A stretch of DNA of 64,000 bases from Clostridiales bacterium. GTDB taxonomy: Bacteria; Bacillota; Clostridia; Lachnospirales; Lachnospiraceae. The stretch lies in assembly GCA_018365455.1 (NCBI GenBank), contig JAGZJZ010000029.1, positions 11,075 through 75,074 on the forward strand, in the 5' to 3' direction. The position numbers and the translations under genes are program-made. Positions within the stretch are counted from its first letter, which is position 1. Each line of letters begins with the position of its first letter. Below, piece after piece: positions 35,442-44,359 of the stretch. Below the pieces are notes generated by a model, which was given only the letters and a program-made list of their open reading frames with translations, was not told the origin of the DNA and searched no databases.

Positions 35442-35484
35442 GAGAAGGAGGCAAACCAATGTCCTGGTTCGCCCCCTTCTCTTT
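35442..35484 (+). terminator. Terminator after the riboswitch-controlled symporter
   Basis: GAGAAGGAGGC pairs with GCCCCCTTCTC around an inner AACC/GGTT pairing, followed by a short TTTC run. Confidence 0.65.
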
Positions 35485-35565
35485 CTGGTATAGCTGAACT
35501 TATCACCGTGATTTATTCCCGCGAGCAGCGAGGTTTTTGAATATTTGCTTTCATGATCAGCATGA

Positions 35566-36138
35566 TCAGCTATTCTCATAGGATTTTAAGATACGGTCAG
35601 CGATTATTCTTCTGGTTACCCTTGTATCCATTGCCTGTTTTTCAATGTATTTATGTGCTTCTGATTCCGACATATTCAGGTATTCAATCAGGATACACTT
35701 TGCCCGGTCCACTATGCGGATATCTTCAATTTTCTGCAGCAGCTGTTTATTTTCATTGCGCATCACAGACATGCGGTTATGGGATGCCTGGCACAACTTA
35801 AGAGCGCTCCAGAACAGCACCTTGCTGATTGGTTTGGCGATTGTGAACACACCGTATTCTTCGACTTTCATGGAAACGTCATCATATAATTCGGTTTTCA
35901 CGATCAGAATAACCTGAGTGGATCCGTCCGTGGCGATATTTCTAGCCAGGCTGACACCGGTTTCATCCCGCAGTGGAGAATTTATAATACACAGATCAAA
36001 ATTGCGCTCGATTAATAAGCGTCTGGCTTCACCGCAGTTCGCTACAGTGACAAGTTCACGGCAGGAACTTTGAGAAAGCATATCCCGGAAAACTGCGATA
36101 CTTTTTTCAGTGGGGGATATAATTAAAACGCTGTCCAT
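35566..36138 (-). CDS. ANTAR-domain antiterminator with a degenerate receiver
   Basis: A 190-residue protein. The N-terminal receiver-like fold (about 1-118) has the phosphoacceptor position occupied by Asn (FDLCIINSPL), and the acidic pocket near the N-terminus is missing (VLIISPTEKS), while the Lys in IAKPISK is kept. A coiled linker (about 120-145) leads to a C-terminal ANTAR domain with DRAKCILIEYLNMSESEAHK and YIEKQAMDTRV. ANTAR proteins bind paired hexaloop hairpins in RNA and prevent terminator formation. It is 38 bases downstream of glnA on the same strand, and the glnA leader contains such a terminator, so autoregulation of glnA is likely. Its signal is probably not phosphorylation. 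Confidence 0.88.
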   Translation of the reverse strand: MDSVLIISPTEKSIAVFRDMLSQSSCRELVTVANCGEARRLLIERNFDLCIINSPLRDETGVSLARNIATDGSTQVILIVKTELYDDVSMKVEEYGVFTIAKPISKVLFWSALKLCQASHNRMSVMRNENKQLLQKIEDIRIVDRAKCILIEYLNMSESEAHKYIEKQAMDTRVTRRIIADRILKSYENS

Positions 36139-36176
36139 ATCATCGCCGCCTTTCTTATTTTTAGATTACCAGTATC

Positions 36177-37493
36177 TTATATGAGCTTAAAGTAGACCTG
36201 TTTATAAAAATCCTCTTTGTTCGCGGTTTTATCAAAAGCAAGTATTTCTTCTTTTTTAATCATAAAATATTTTTCTAATAGCGCAGGATCTAAGGTGTTG
36301 TGGATAAAACTACTATTAGATGCTATGCGGACTGCCTCTTCCAAAGAACCGGGAAGAGCGGTTAGGTTACTTATAACCGAGGTATCAGCTGTATAAAGGT
36401 TCACATCTAAAGCCTCTGACAGTACGGAATTGCGTTGTATTCCATCAAGTCCTGCATGGAGCAGAATGGCAAATGCCAGGTATGGATTCAGAGAAGGATC
36501 CGGTGAACGAAGCTCCATTCTTGCTTTTTCTCCTGTCTGGGCTGGAATACGTACAAGCTGGGAACGGTTTTGATGAGACCAGGATACGTATCTGGGGGCT
36601 TCAAATGTTCCAAAGCGTTCGTAAGAATTCTGAATCGGATTTAAAAAAGCAGTCATTTCTGCAGCATGTTCCATAATGCCTGCCATAAAGCTTTCTGCTA
36701 CAGGATTATGTTGTTCACCACTGAGAAAAATATTCTTGCCATTTTGTGAGAGTGATAAATTAATATGCAGTCCGCTTCCGCTTTCAAATGAAATAGGTTT
36801 TGGCATAAAGGAAGCATAGAGACCATTTCTGGCGGCAATAGCTTTCACGACTGATTTAAATGTCAGTAAATTATCGGCAGTTCCCAAAAAGTCGCAGTAT
36901 TTAAAATCAATTTCATTTTGTCCGGGGCCGCTTTCGTGATGGGATGATTCCGGCGCTATCCCCATTTCTTCCAGACAAAGGCAGATCTCCCGACGTACAT
37001 TTTCACCTTTATCAAGAGGAGCAATATCAAAATAACCTGCTTCGTCGTGGGTTTCAAAAACAGGGGTGCCATCTTCGTCTGTTTTAAAAAGATAAAATTC
37101 ACACTCGGTTCCGGCTTTTGGCAGATAGCCCATGGATTCGCAGCGTTTGATTGCAGTTTTCAGGATATGCCTGGTATCGCAGACGTAAGGAGTTCCATCC
37201 GGGTTTTGAATGCTGCAATAGAATCGAACTACGCGTCCCTGCTGAGGACGCCATGGAAGTATGCTTAATGTGGCGGCATCCGGGATCAGGAACAAGTCAG
37301 ATTTTTCAACACCGCAGAATCCCCGGATGTTTGATCCGTCAAAGGAAATTCCTTCACGAAAAGCCCGTTCCAGCTGATCCGGCATAATCGATATATTCTT
37401 TTGGGTGCCAAACAAATCACAGAAAGCCAGTCTGATAAATTTTACGTCATTATCCCGGACAAATTCTAAAACTTCTTGTATTGTATGATCCAT
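36177..37493 (-). CDS. glnA: Glutamine synthetase type I
   Basis: A 438-residue GSI enzyme that makes glutamine from glutamate and ammonia. The N-terminal beta-Grasp part has DNDVKFIRLAFCDLFGTQKN, and FDGSNIRGF follows. The catalytic domain has TECEFYLF, SHHESGPGQNEIDF, GSGLHINLSLS and RSQLVRIPA with RMELRSPDPSLNPYLAF. Length fits the GSI-alpha group. The ribosome site is AGGAGG. The leader carries a promoter, a hexaloop hairpin and a terminator, and the ANTAR gene follows. Confidence 0.96.
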   Translation of the reverse strand: MDHTIQEVLEFVRDNDVKFIRLAFCDLFGTQKNISIMPDQLERAFREGISFDGSNIRGFCGVEKSDLFLIPDAATLSILPWRPQQGRVVRFYCSIQNPDGTPYVCDTRHILKTAIKRCESMGYLPKAGTECEFYLFKTDEDGTPVFETHDEAGYFDIAPLDKGENVRREICLCLEEMGIAPESSHHESGPGQNEIDFKYCDFLGTADNLLTFKSVVKAIAARNGLYASFMPKPISFESGSGLHINLSLSQNGKNIFLSGEQHNPVAESFMAGIMEHAAEMTAFLNPIQNSYERFGTFEAPRYVSWSHQNRSQLVRIPAQTGEKARMELRSPDPSLNPYLAFAILLHAGLDGIQRNSVLSEALDVNLYTADTSVISNLTALPGSLEEAVRIASNSSFIHNTLDPALLEKYFMIKKEEILAFDKTANKEDFYKQVYFKLI

Positions 37494-37536
37494 AATTATT
37501 TCCTCCTGGTTTTTATTTACTTACGAAAGGACTATT

Positions 37537-37596
37537 AAAAAACAGCGCTCATCGTACAAGGTTCGAATTATATTCAAGCCCTGTACGATGAACGCC
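37537..37596 (-). terminator. Leader terminator upstream of glnA
   Basis: On the minus strand the RNA arms GGCGUUCAUCGUACAGGG and CCUUGUACGAUGAGCGCU can pair over 18 positions (including G-U pairs) and are followed by UUUUUU. It is between the promoter and the glnA ribosome site, so it must be bypassed for glnA expression. This fits antitermination by the ANTAR protein encoded next to glnA. Confidence 0.88.
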
Positions 37597-37603
37597 TTTG
37601 TTC
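37590..37603 (-). promoter_or_regulatory. Candidate ANTAR-target hexaloop hairpin
   Basis: On the minus strand GAAC-AAAGGC-GTTC forms a four-pair stem with a six-base loop having A at position 1 and G at position 4, as described for ANTAR RNA targets. It lies at the predicted transcript start and its 3' side overlaps the 5' arm of the terminator, so the two structures exclude each other. The second hairpin of the usual pair was not clearly found. Confidence 0.55.
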
Positions 37604-37609
37604 ATTAAA

Positions 37610-37638
37610 AGGATACACTAATTTGATTTTCTTGTCAA
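37610..37638 (-). promoter_or_regulatory. glnA promoter
   Basis: On the minus strand TTGACA (37633-37638) is followed after 17 bases by TATCCT (37610-37615). The predicted start is near 37603, directly before the leader hairpin and terminator. Confidence 0.8.
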
Positions 37639-37763
37639 TGGTGCCCCATCTTCTTTATTCTTTTTTAATAAGTAAAAACAGTGTTTTTTCAAACCCAATG
37701 TGATAAAATATAAAAAACATGCAGAATACTGCTGCATAAGAATAATAGTAAAGAGGAGTTCAA

Positions 37764-38483
37764 ATGTCAGAGAGAAGTCTTGAGAATTTCGTTGAACTGT
37801 CCGGTGTTACCAAAACATACCACGTGGGTGAAGTGGATATACATGCTGTGGATGGCATAGATTTTCAAATTACAAAAGGTGAATTTGTTGTAGTGGTAGG
37901 ACCAAGCGGTGCCGGAAAAACAACGGTATTAAATATTTTAGGAGGTATGGATACTGCCACTAAGGGAAAAGTATGGGTGGACGGTGAGAATATAGCGGAG
38001 TATAATCCCAGAAAATTAACCGGCTACCGCAGAGATGATATAGGTTTTGTATTTCAGTTTTACAATCTGGTTCCCAATTTGACGGCTCTGGAGAATGTAG
38101 AACTGGCACTTCAGATATGTAAGAATCCGCTGAAGGCTAGAGATGTACTGGATGAAGTGGGGCTTGGAGAACGACTGAACAATTTCCCGGCGCAGTTATC
38201 CGGCGGGGAGCAGCAAAGGGTGTCCATTGCCAGAGCTTTGGCTAAAAATCCAAAGCTGTTGTTGTGTGATGAGCCTACCGGAGCACTTGACTATCAGACA
38301 GGAAAGTCCATATTGAAACTGCTGCAGGATATGTGCAGGGAAAAAGGTATGACGGTGATCGTCATTACCCATAATTCAGCACTGGCACCAATGGCGGACC
38401 GGGTAATTAAAATTAAAAATGGAAAAGTATCCAGTATGAGAATGAACAATGAACCGATATCGGTAGAACTAATTGAATGGTAG
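37764..38483 (+). CDS. ABC transporter ATP-binding protein (MacB/LolD type)
   Basis: A 239-residue ATPase. It has Walker A GPSGAGKTT, Q-loop VFQFYNLVPNLTALENV, signature LSGGEQQRVSIARALA, and Walker B KLLLCDEPTGALD. LolD/MacB-type ATPases pair with FtsX-like permeases that do mechanical work on envelope substrates rather than transport solutes. The next gene, overlapping or abutting, is exactly such a permease. The ribosome site is AGAGGAG. Confidence 0.94.
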   Translation: MSERSLENFVELSGVTKTYHVGEVDIHAVDGIDFQITKGEFVVVVGPSGAGKTTVLNILGGMDTATKGKVWVDGENIAEYNPRKLTGYRRDDIGFVFQFYNLVPNLTALENVELALQICKNPLKARDVLDEVGLGERLNNFPAQLSGGEQQRVSIARALAKNPKLLLCDEPTGALDYQTGKSILKLLQDMCREKGMTVIVITHNSALAPMADRVIKIKNGKVSSMRMNNEPISVELIEW

Positions 38484-38490
38484 TGGGCAT

Positions 38491-41400
38491 ATGAAGAAAA
38501 AAGCGTTACATAAAGATTTTTTTATGGAAATAAAAAAGAGTTTCAATCGGTTTATATCGATCTTTTTTATTGTAGCCATGGGAGTGGCATTTTATTCTGG
38601 AATTCAATCGGCAGCACCGGATATGCGCCTTTCCGGTGATGCTTATTTTGATGAGAATAATCTGATGGATCTTAAAGTAATCGGTACACTGGGGTTGACC
38701 GACAAGGACATCCAGGCTCTTTTGTCAGTGGAAGGAGTCAGCAAGGCAGAATCGGGCTATATGACGGACGTATTATGCGGCAGCGGAAAAGATGAGAAAG
38801 TACTTCATATGGAGTCCCTTCTGCCGACTTTAAATAAGGTGGCGGTTTCTGAGGGAAGGCTGCCGGAAACTGCTGGTGAATGCTTGGTGGACGAAGAATT
38901 TTTAACTGCCAACGGTTATAAGGTTGGGGACACCATACAGTTTGAAGAGAGTAAGGACAGTGACAGGGTATTAAGAAACAAAGAATTTAAAATTGTAGGA
39001 ACTGGTAACAGTCCTTCCTATATTTCCTTTAGTAAAGGCAACACAACACTGGGAACCGGTGAGGTCTCCGGATATGGATATGTGGTGCCCGAAGAATTTG
39101 ACCAGGCAGCATACACATTTGCTTATGTGGAAGCAGAAGGCTCCAAAGATCTGACTTCATATACGGAAGAATATGACCGCCTGATTGAGGATGTCACGAA
39201 GAATGTGAAAGGCATAGAATCAGTTCAATGCTCCAGGCGGTATGCAGAAGTAAAGGATGAAGCGGATCTCAAGCTTGCGGATGCAAAAAAAGAACTGGAG
39301 GACGGAAAGCAGGAGGCTGAGGAAAAGCTTGCCGATGCCAGAAAGGAACTGAAGGACGGAGAGAAGGAACTGGAGGATGGGAAGCAAAAGCTTGCTGATG
39401 CCAGAAAAGAAGTTGAGGAAAATAAAGGTACACTGAACGAGAAACAAAAAGAACTGGACTCAGCTAAGAAACAATTGGATTCGGCTAAGACACAGTTAAA
39501 AGATGGAAAAGATACCCTTGCTTCTAAGGAAGCTGAGTTTCAGGCAAAATATCCGGAAGCATCCAAACAGATAAAGGATGGAGAAACAGCAATTGCATCG
39601 GGTAAAACCCAGATCAGTAAGGCGCAGAGTGACTATGAGTCCGGCAAAAAGCAGCTGGAGGCGGCTAATAAACAGTATGAAGCCGGCAAGAAGCAGCTGG
39701 ATCAGGGAAAAAAGCAGTATGAATCAGGCAAAGCCCAGCTGGATCAGGCAAATAAACAGTATAAGGATGGAATTACCCAACTGGAGGCGGCTAAAAAGCA
39801 GTATGAAACCGGAACTGCCCAGCTTGCTGCCGCAAAAACCGAATATGAAAAAAATGCTGCAGTTTTACAGCAGGCCAAGGCAGATTTTCAGGTTGAAAAA
39901 AATAAGTTCGATATCAGCAAAGCAGAATATGATAAAAATGCTGCAGCACTGGAAGCGGCGAAAAGCCTGATTGCCACAAAGCAGGCGGAGCTGGCAGCAG
40001 CAACAGCAGAGTATGAAGGCAAGATGGCAGAGCTAAACCAGGCAAAAGCGACACTGGCACAGCTACAGGCGGCAATTGATGCCGGAACTGCCACCCAGGA
40101 TCAAATTGCTATGGCAGAACAGCTGAAGGGGCAGATTGCACAGACCGAGCCACTTCTTGCCCAGAAAAAAGCGGAGCTTGACCGTGCTCAGGGGGCACTG
40201 GCTGTAGAACAGCAGAAAGCAGCGGAGATGGAAGCAGCACTTGCTCCTGTGAAGCAGCAGATTGAGGCCGGACAGCAGAAAATCAATGCGGCACAGGCGG
40301 AACTGTCTAAAAGTGAAGCAGGGTTACAGGCCGGAAAAGCGGAGATTGATAAAAATGAAGCCGCACTGAAAACGGCTAAGTCTCAGATTGATGTTAATGA
40401 AGTAAAGCTGGCAGCAGCGAAAAAAGAAATAGCTGCCAGCCAGAAGAAACTGGCAGCTGCTAAAAAAGAGATAGACGAAAAGGAACCTCAGCTTGCGAGT
40501 GCCAAGGCAGAACTGGATAAACAGACGAAGGTATTAAATGAGGGGAAGAAGACCCTGGACAGCCAGAGTGCACTGCTGGCACAAAAAGAAAAGGAGCTCC
40601 AGGAAGGCAAAAATCAGCTTACCCAGGGAGAGGCACAGCTGGCTTCCGCAAAAAGTGAACTGGCTTCCAAGGAATCAGAGCTGAACAGTGCCGTACAAAA
40701 GACGGAAGACGGTCAAAAGCAGATAGCAGACGGTTATGCCAAGTTATCGGATGCCGAGAAGGAAATCACTGAGGCTGAAAAAGAAATTACTGAGAATGAA
40801 CAGAAATTATTAGATGGCAAAAAGGAATACAAAAAGGGAAAGAAGGAGGCCAAAACAGAAATTTCCGATGGAGAGGCGAAGATCGCAGACGCCGAGAAAG
40901 AAATCAATGATCTGAAAGAACCGGAATGGCTTGTAAATGATCGAAGTTCCCTGCCGGAAAATACAGGTTATGGAGAAAACGCCGATCGTATTAAAAACAT
41001 TGGAGAAGTATTCCCGGTATTATTTTTCCTGGTAGCGGCGCTGATCAGTCTTACAACGATGACGAGAATGGTAGAAGAAGAACGAACCCAGATCGGTACT
41101 TTAAAGGCACTGGGATACGGTAAGTTTTCCATTGCCTCCAAGTATTTGAACTATGCACTGCTTGCCACGATCGGAGGCAGTATTCTGGGAGTTCTGGCAG
41201 GAGAGAAAATCTTGCCGTATATTATCATTCATGCCTATGGAATCATGTATCATCATATGCCGAATGTGGAACTTCCGTATAATCTGAAGTTTGCGGGGAT
41301 TGCTACCTTTGCGGCGGTGTGCTGTACGATGATAGCTACATTTACTGCATGTTACAAAGAGCTTGCGGAGACTCCGGCAAAATTAATGCGTCCTCCTGCG

Positions 41401-42600
41401 CCGAAAGAGGGAAAACGAGTTCTGCTGGAGCGGGTAACTTTTATCTGGAAGCATCTGAGTTTTACCTGGAAGTCTACTATCCGCAATTTGTTCCGATATA
41501 AGAAACGGTTTTTTATGACCATATTTGGAATTGGCGGATGTATGGCATTGCTGCTGGTTGGATATGGTATCAGAGATTCTATACGGAATATCGCAGTATT
41601 GCAGTATCAGGAAATACAGTTATATGACGGAACCGTATTAGTCGATGAGGACGCTTCGGATGAGAAACGCAATGACCTTGAGCGCTATATGGATACGGAT
41701 AGTCAGATTGATGCTTCCGTCGATTCCATGATGCAGAAGATGTCGGTAAAAGTCGGCAAGAAAGACCTGAGTGTTTATCTTCTTGTACCGAAAGAGATGG
41801 AGGGCTTTGACACCTTTGTGAAATTCAGAGACAGGAGGACAAAACAGCAAGTTGAATTCGGTGACGACGGTGTAATCGTAACGGAGAAAACAGCAAATAT
41901 GATGGGGGTGTCCAAAGGGGATACCATAGAACTTCATAATGAGGACGGTACCACAATAAAAGCACCGATTGCGGATATATGTGAAAATTATCTGGCACAC
42001 TATATTTATATGTCTCCGACACTTTATGAAAAAGTAACCGGGAAAGGTGCGGACTATAATAGTATTTTATTCAAGGCAGTTCCTGATGCCAAAGATCATG
42101 TGGAAGACGTGGGGCAGAGTATCTTAAGTAATGAGGCAGCTCTTTCTGTCAGCTATACCTCCAGCGTAATGAAGCAGCTGGATGATATGCTGAGTTCCCT
42201 GGATGTAGTTATTGTAGTATTAATTGTATCTGCCGGCATGCTGGCATTTGTGGTACTCTATAATCTGAACAATATTAACATCAATGAACGAAAGCGGGAG
42301 CTGGCAACCATCAAGGTACTGGGATTTTATGATAATGAAGTCTGTGCTTATGTGTACCGGGAAAATATATTACTTACGGGATTTGGTGTTCTGGTGGGAA
42401 TTGTATTGGGGATCGTGCTGCACAGGTTTGTTATCGTGACGGTTGAAGTTGACGCCTGTATGTTTGGAAGGAATATCAACTGGCCGAGTTTTATATATTC
42501 CATTTTATTCACCTGTGGATTTTCCCTGATTGTAAATGTTGTTATGTATTTCAAATTAAAGAAAATTGATATGGTGGAATCGTTGAAGAGTGTGGAATAA
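38491..42600 (+). CDS. FtsX-family permease with a ~560-residue extracytoplasmic coiled coil
   Basis: A 1369-residue membrane protein. A membrane helix (about 20-40) is followed by an extracytoplasmic MacB-like domain (to about 245). A continuous charged coiled coil runs from about 248 to 810. The first FtsX domain with three helices is at about 835-960, a second membrane helix with an outer domain follows (about 1005-1240), and the last FtsX domain ends with NERKRELATIKVLGFYDNEV. The coil includes 14-residue repeats such as YEAGKKQLDQGKKQ around DNA 39634-39885. The start is set at MKKKALHK; the frame opens 18 bases earlier. The partner ATPase is upstream. It probably couples ATP hydrolysis to an action across the cell wall; the target is unknown. 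Confidence 0.9.
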   Translation: MKKKALHKDFFMEIKKSFNRFISIFFIVAMGVAFYSGIQSAAPDMRLSGDAYFDENNLMDLKVIGTLGLTDKDIQALLSVEGVSKAESGYMTDVLCGSGKDEKVLHMESLLPTLNKVAVSEGRLPETAGECLVDEEFLTANGYKVGDTIQFEESKDSDRVLRNKEFKIVGTGNSPSYISFSKGNTTLGTGEVSGYGYVVPEEFDQAAYTFAYVEAEGSKDLTSYTEEYDRLIEDVTKNVKGIESVQCSRRYAEVKDEADLKLADAKKELEDGKQEAEEKLADARKELKDGEKELEDGKQKLADARKEVEENKGTLNEKQKELDSAKKQLDSAKTQLKDGKDTLASKEAEFQAKYPEASKQIKDGETAIASGKTQISKAQSDYESGKKQLEAANKQYEAGKKQLDQGKKQYESGKAQLDQANKQYKDGITQLEAAKKQYETGTAQLAAAKTEYEKNAAVLQQAKADFQVEKNKFDISKAEYDKNAAALEAAKSLIATKQAELAAATAEYEGKMAELNQAKATLAQLQAAIDAGTATQDQIAMAEQLKGQIAQTEPLLAQKKAELDRAQGALAVEQQKAAEMEAALAPVKQQIEAGQQKINAAQAELSKSEAGLQAGKAEIDKNEAALKTAKSQIDVNEVKLAAAKKEIAASQKKLAAAKKEIDEKEPQLASAKAELDKQTKVLNEGKKTLDSQSALLAQKEKELQEGKNQLTQGEAQLASAKSELASKESELNSAVQKTEDGQKQIADGYAKLSDAEKEITEAEKEITENEQKLLDGKKEYKKGKKEAKTEISDGEAKIADAEKEINDLKEPEWLVNDRSSLPENTGYGENADRIKNIGEVFPVLFFLVAALISLTTMTRMVEEERTQIGTLKALGYGKFSIASKYLNYALLATIGGSILGVLAGEKILPYIIIHAYGIMYHHMPNVELPYNLKFAGIATFAAVCCTMIATFTACYKELAETPAKLMRPPAPKEGKRVLLERVTFIWKHLSFTWKSTIRNLFRYKKRFFMTIFGIGGCMALLLVGYGIRDSIRNIAVLQYQEIQLYDGTVLVDEDASDEKRNDLERYMDTDSQIDASVDSMMQKMSVKVGKKDLSVYLLVPKEMEGFDTFVKFRDRRTKQQVEFGDDGVIVTEKTANMMGVSKGDTIELHNEDGTTIKAPIADICENYLAHYIYMSPTLYEKVTGKGADYNSILFKAVPDAKDHVEDVGQSILSNEAALSVSYTSSVMKQLDDMLSSLDVVIVVLIVSAGMLAFVVLYNLNNININERKRELATIKVLGFYDNEVCAYVYRENILLTGFGVLVGIVLGIVLHRFVIVTVEVDACMFGRNINWPSFIYSILFTCGFSLIVNVVMYFKLKKIDMVESLKSVE

Positions 42601-42673
42601 AGTTTGCAGTACCGCAGACCCGTCAGCGGTATGCAGGGGTTAAAAATGAAAAAGACAGAAACAGAGGATATTT

Positions 42674-44074
42674 ATGAATTTACCAAAAGCGTTTATAGAG
42701 AAAATGAAAACAATACTTGGAGACGAGTTTGATGATTTTATGAAAAGTTATGAGGCACCCCGTAATTTTGGACTGCGCGTCAATACAGCAAAACTCTCTG
42801 CCGAAGAATTTGAGCGGATTGCGCCCTTTCATCTGACACAGATTCCCTGGGTGGAAAACGGATATTATTATGAGGAGCAGGACGCACCGGCAAGACATCC
42901 ATTTTATTATGCAGGCATGTATTATCTGCAGGAGCCAAGTGCTATGACTCCAGCATCAAGGCTCCAAGTTCTGCCGGGAGAAAAAGTGCTGGATCTGTGT
43001 GCGGCGCCTGGGGGAAAAGCCACTGAACTGGGGGCAAAGCTCAGAGGAGAAGGGCTTTTGGTTGCCAATGATATCAGTGCGTCAAGGGCAAAAGCACTAT
43101 TGAAAAATGTGGAGGTATTTGGGATTCCAAATTCTTTTATCACAAATGAAATACCAGGAAAGCTGTCAGGGCAGTTTGAGGAGTTCTTTGACAAAATCCT
43201 GGTGGATGCCCCCTGTTCCGGTGAAGGAATGTTCCGTAAGGATCCGGCAGTGGCAAAAGTTTGGGATAAAGAGAAACCGCTGCTCTGCGCAAAACAGCAG
43301 AAAGAAATCATTATGCAGGCTGCAAAGATGCTTCGTCCGGGAGGCCAGCTTCTGTATTCTACCTGCACCTTTTCTCCGGAAGAAAACGAAGAAGTGATTC
43401 AGTATCTTCTGTCTGTCTCCCCGGAGTTTGAGATCCGGGAGATGCCGGGATATGAAGGTTTTTCAGAAGGGCGTCCGGATTTGGTGAAGGATGGGGGACA
43501 TCCTGATCTTAGAAAATGTATCCGGATATGGCCGCATAAAATGTCAGGAGAAGGTCATTTTATTGCGCTCTTAAGCAAAGGAAAACCAACTGGAACAGAT
43601 ACAGACAGGGAGCACGTGAAAACGCCCGGCGTAAAGTTAAAAATAGCGAAGGCAGACCTCATGATTCTGGATGATTTTCTGAAAGATATCTCAATGGATA
43701 TGGATATGAATGATGTTGAGGTCCGAAAAGGCCAGGTATATTATGTGCCGAAATTACTGGGAGAACGGAAAGGCCTGACATTCCTGAGGAACGGACTTTA
43801 CCTTGGGGAACTGAAGAAAGACCGCTTTGAACCCAGCCAATCTTTTGCTATGGCGCTGGGGAAAGGGCAGTATGTTTCCTGCGTGAATTTAAACTGGTCA
43901 GACAGCCGGGTAGGAAAATATCTGCGGGGGGAGACCATTTACGTGGATGATCTGCAAGTGAAGCACAGCAAAGGTTGGCAGTTGGTCTGTATCAGCGGAT
44001 TTCCCCTGGGGTGGGGCAAACTGGTTAATGGGACTCTGAAAAATAAATATCATCCGGGATGGAGGATGAAGTAA
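42674..44074 (+). CDS. rsmF: 16S rRNA m5C methyltransferase (RsmF/NOP2-Sun family)
   Basis: A 466-residue enzyme with a SAM-dependent RNA m5C methyltransferase core. The N-terminal NFGLRVNTAKL leads to YLQEPSAM, the SAM site LDLCAAPGGKATEL, the motif IV Cys in VDAPCSGEGMFRKDP and the catalytic Cys in YSTCTFSPEENEE. A C-terminal domain (about 310-466) with GLYLGELKKDRFEPSQSFA matches the RsmF group. RsmF methylates 16S rRNA; the exact base in this organism is not determinable. It follows the FtsX gene by 73 bases and may be independent of it. Confidence 0.88.
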   Translation: MNLPKAFIEKMKTILGDEFDDFMKSYEAPRNFGLRVNTAKLSAEEFERIAPFHLTQIPWVENGYYYEEQDAPARHPFYYAGMYYLQEPSAMTPASRLQVLPGEKVLDLCAAPGGKATELGAKLRGEGLLVANDISASRAKALLKNVEVFGIPNSFITNEIPGKLSGQFEEFFDKILVDAPCSGEGMFRKDPAVAKVWDKEKPLLCAKQQKEIIMQAAKMLRPGGQLLYSTCTFSPEENEEVIQYLLSVSPEFEIREMPGYEGFSEGRPDLVKDGGHPDLRKCIRIWPHKMSGEGHFIALLSKGKPTGTDTDREHVKTPGVKLKIAKADLMILDDFLKDISMDMDMNDVEVRKGQVYYVPKLLGERKGLTFLRNGLYLGELKKDRFEPSQSFAMALGKGQYVSCVNLNWSDSRVGKYLRGETIYVDDLQVKHSKGWQLVCISGFPLGWGKLVNGTLKNKYHPGWRMK

Positions 44075-44089
44075 AGCAACAGGAAAGGT

Positions 44090-44127
44090 ACTGTATGGTT
44101 AAGAGCCGCGCAGTGCCTTTTTTTTGC
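44090..44127 (+). terminator. Terminator after rsmF
   Basis: AAAGGTACTG pairs with CAGTGCCTTT, followed by a run of T. The 230 AT-rich bases that follow form the promoter/leader region of the giant GH43 gene and contain no gene. Confidence 0.75.
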
Positions 44128-44302
44128 CTCTTTCGGCTGTGATTTGTAATCATAAAATATAATACAAAAATCGTAAAAAAACATCTTTTTAATCAAAATT
44201 CCCACAAAATATCCAATAATATCGTAATCAATGCAAAAATTATTAAACTCAAGTAAAAGACAAATTTGTTACAATATCTTTATAGCTGCAGATAATCAAA
44301 TT

Positions 44303-44338
44303 TAGTGCCGACTGGCGTAATTACGCCAGTTGGCACTA
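44303..44338. repeat. 36-bp near-perfect palindrome upstream of the giant GH43 gene
   Basis: The sequence around the axis at 44320/44321 (TAGTGCCGACTGGCGTAA and its complement) is palindromic over 18 bases per arm with one mismatch that would be G-U in RNA. It ends just before the ribosome site of the GH43 gene. It may be an operator or an RNA hairpin protecting or regulating the long mRNA. The outer TAGTGCC/GGCACTA arms also occur at 63665-63682. Confidence 0.75.
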
Positions 44339-44359
44339 GCAGAAAAGGAGACAGGTTTT

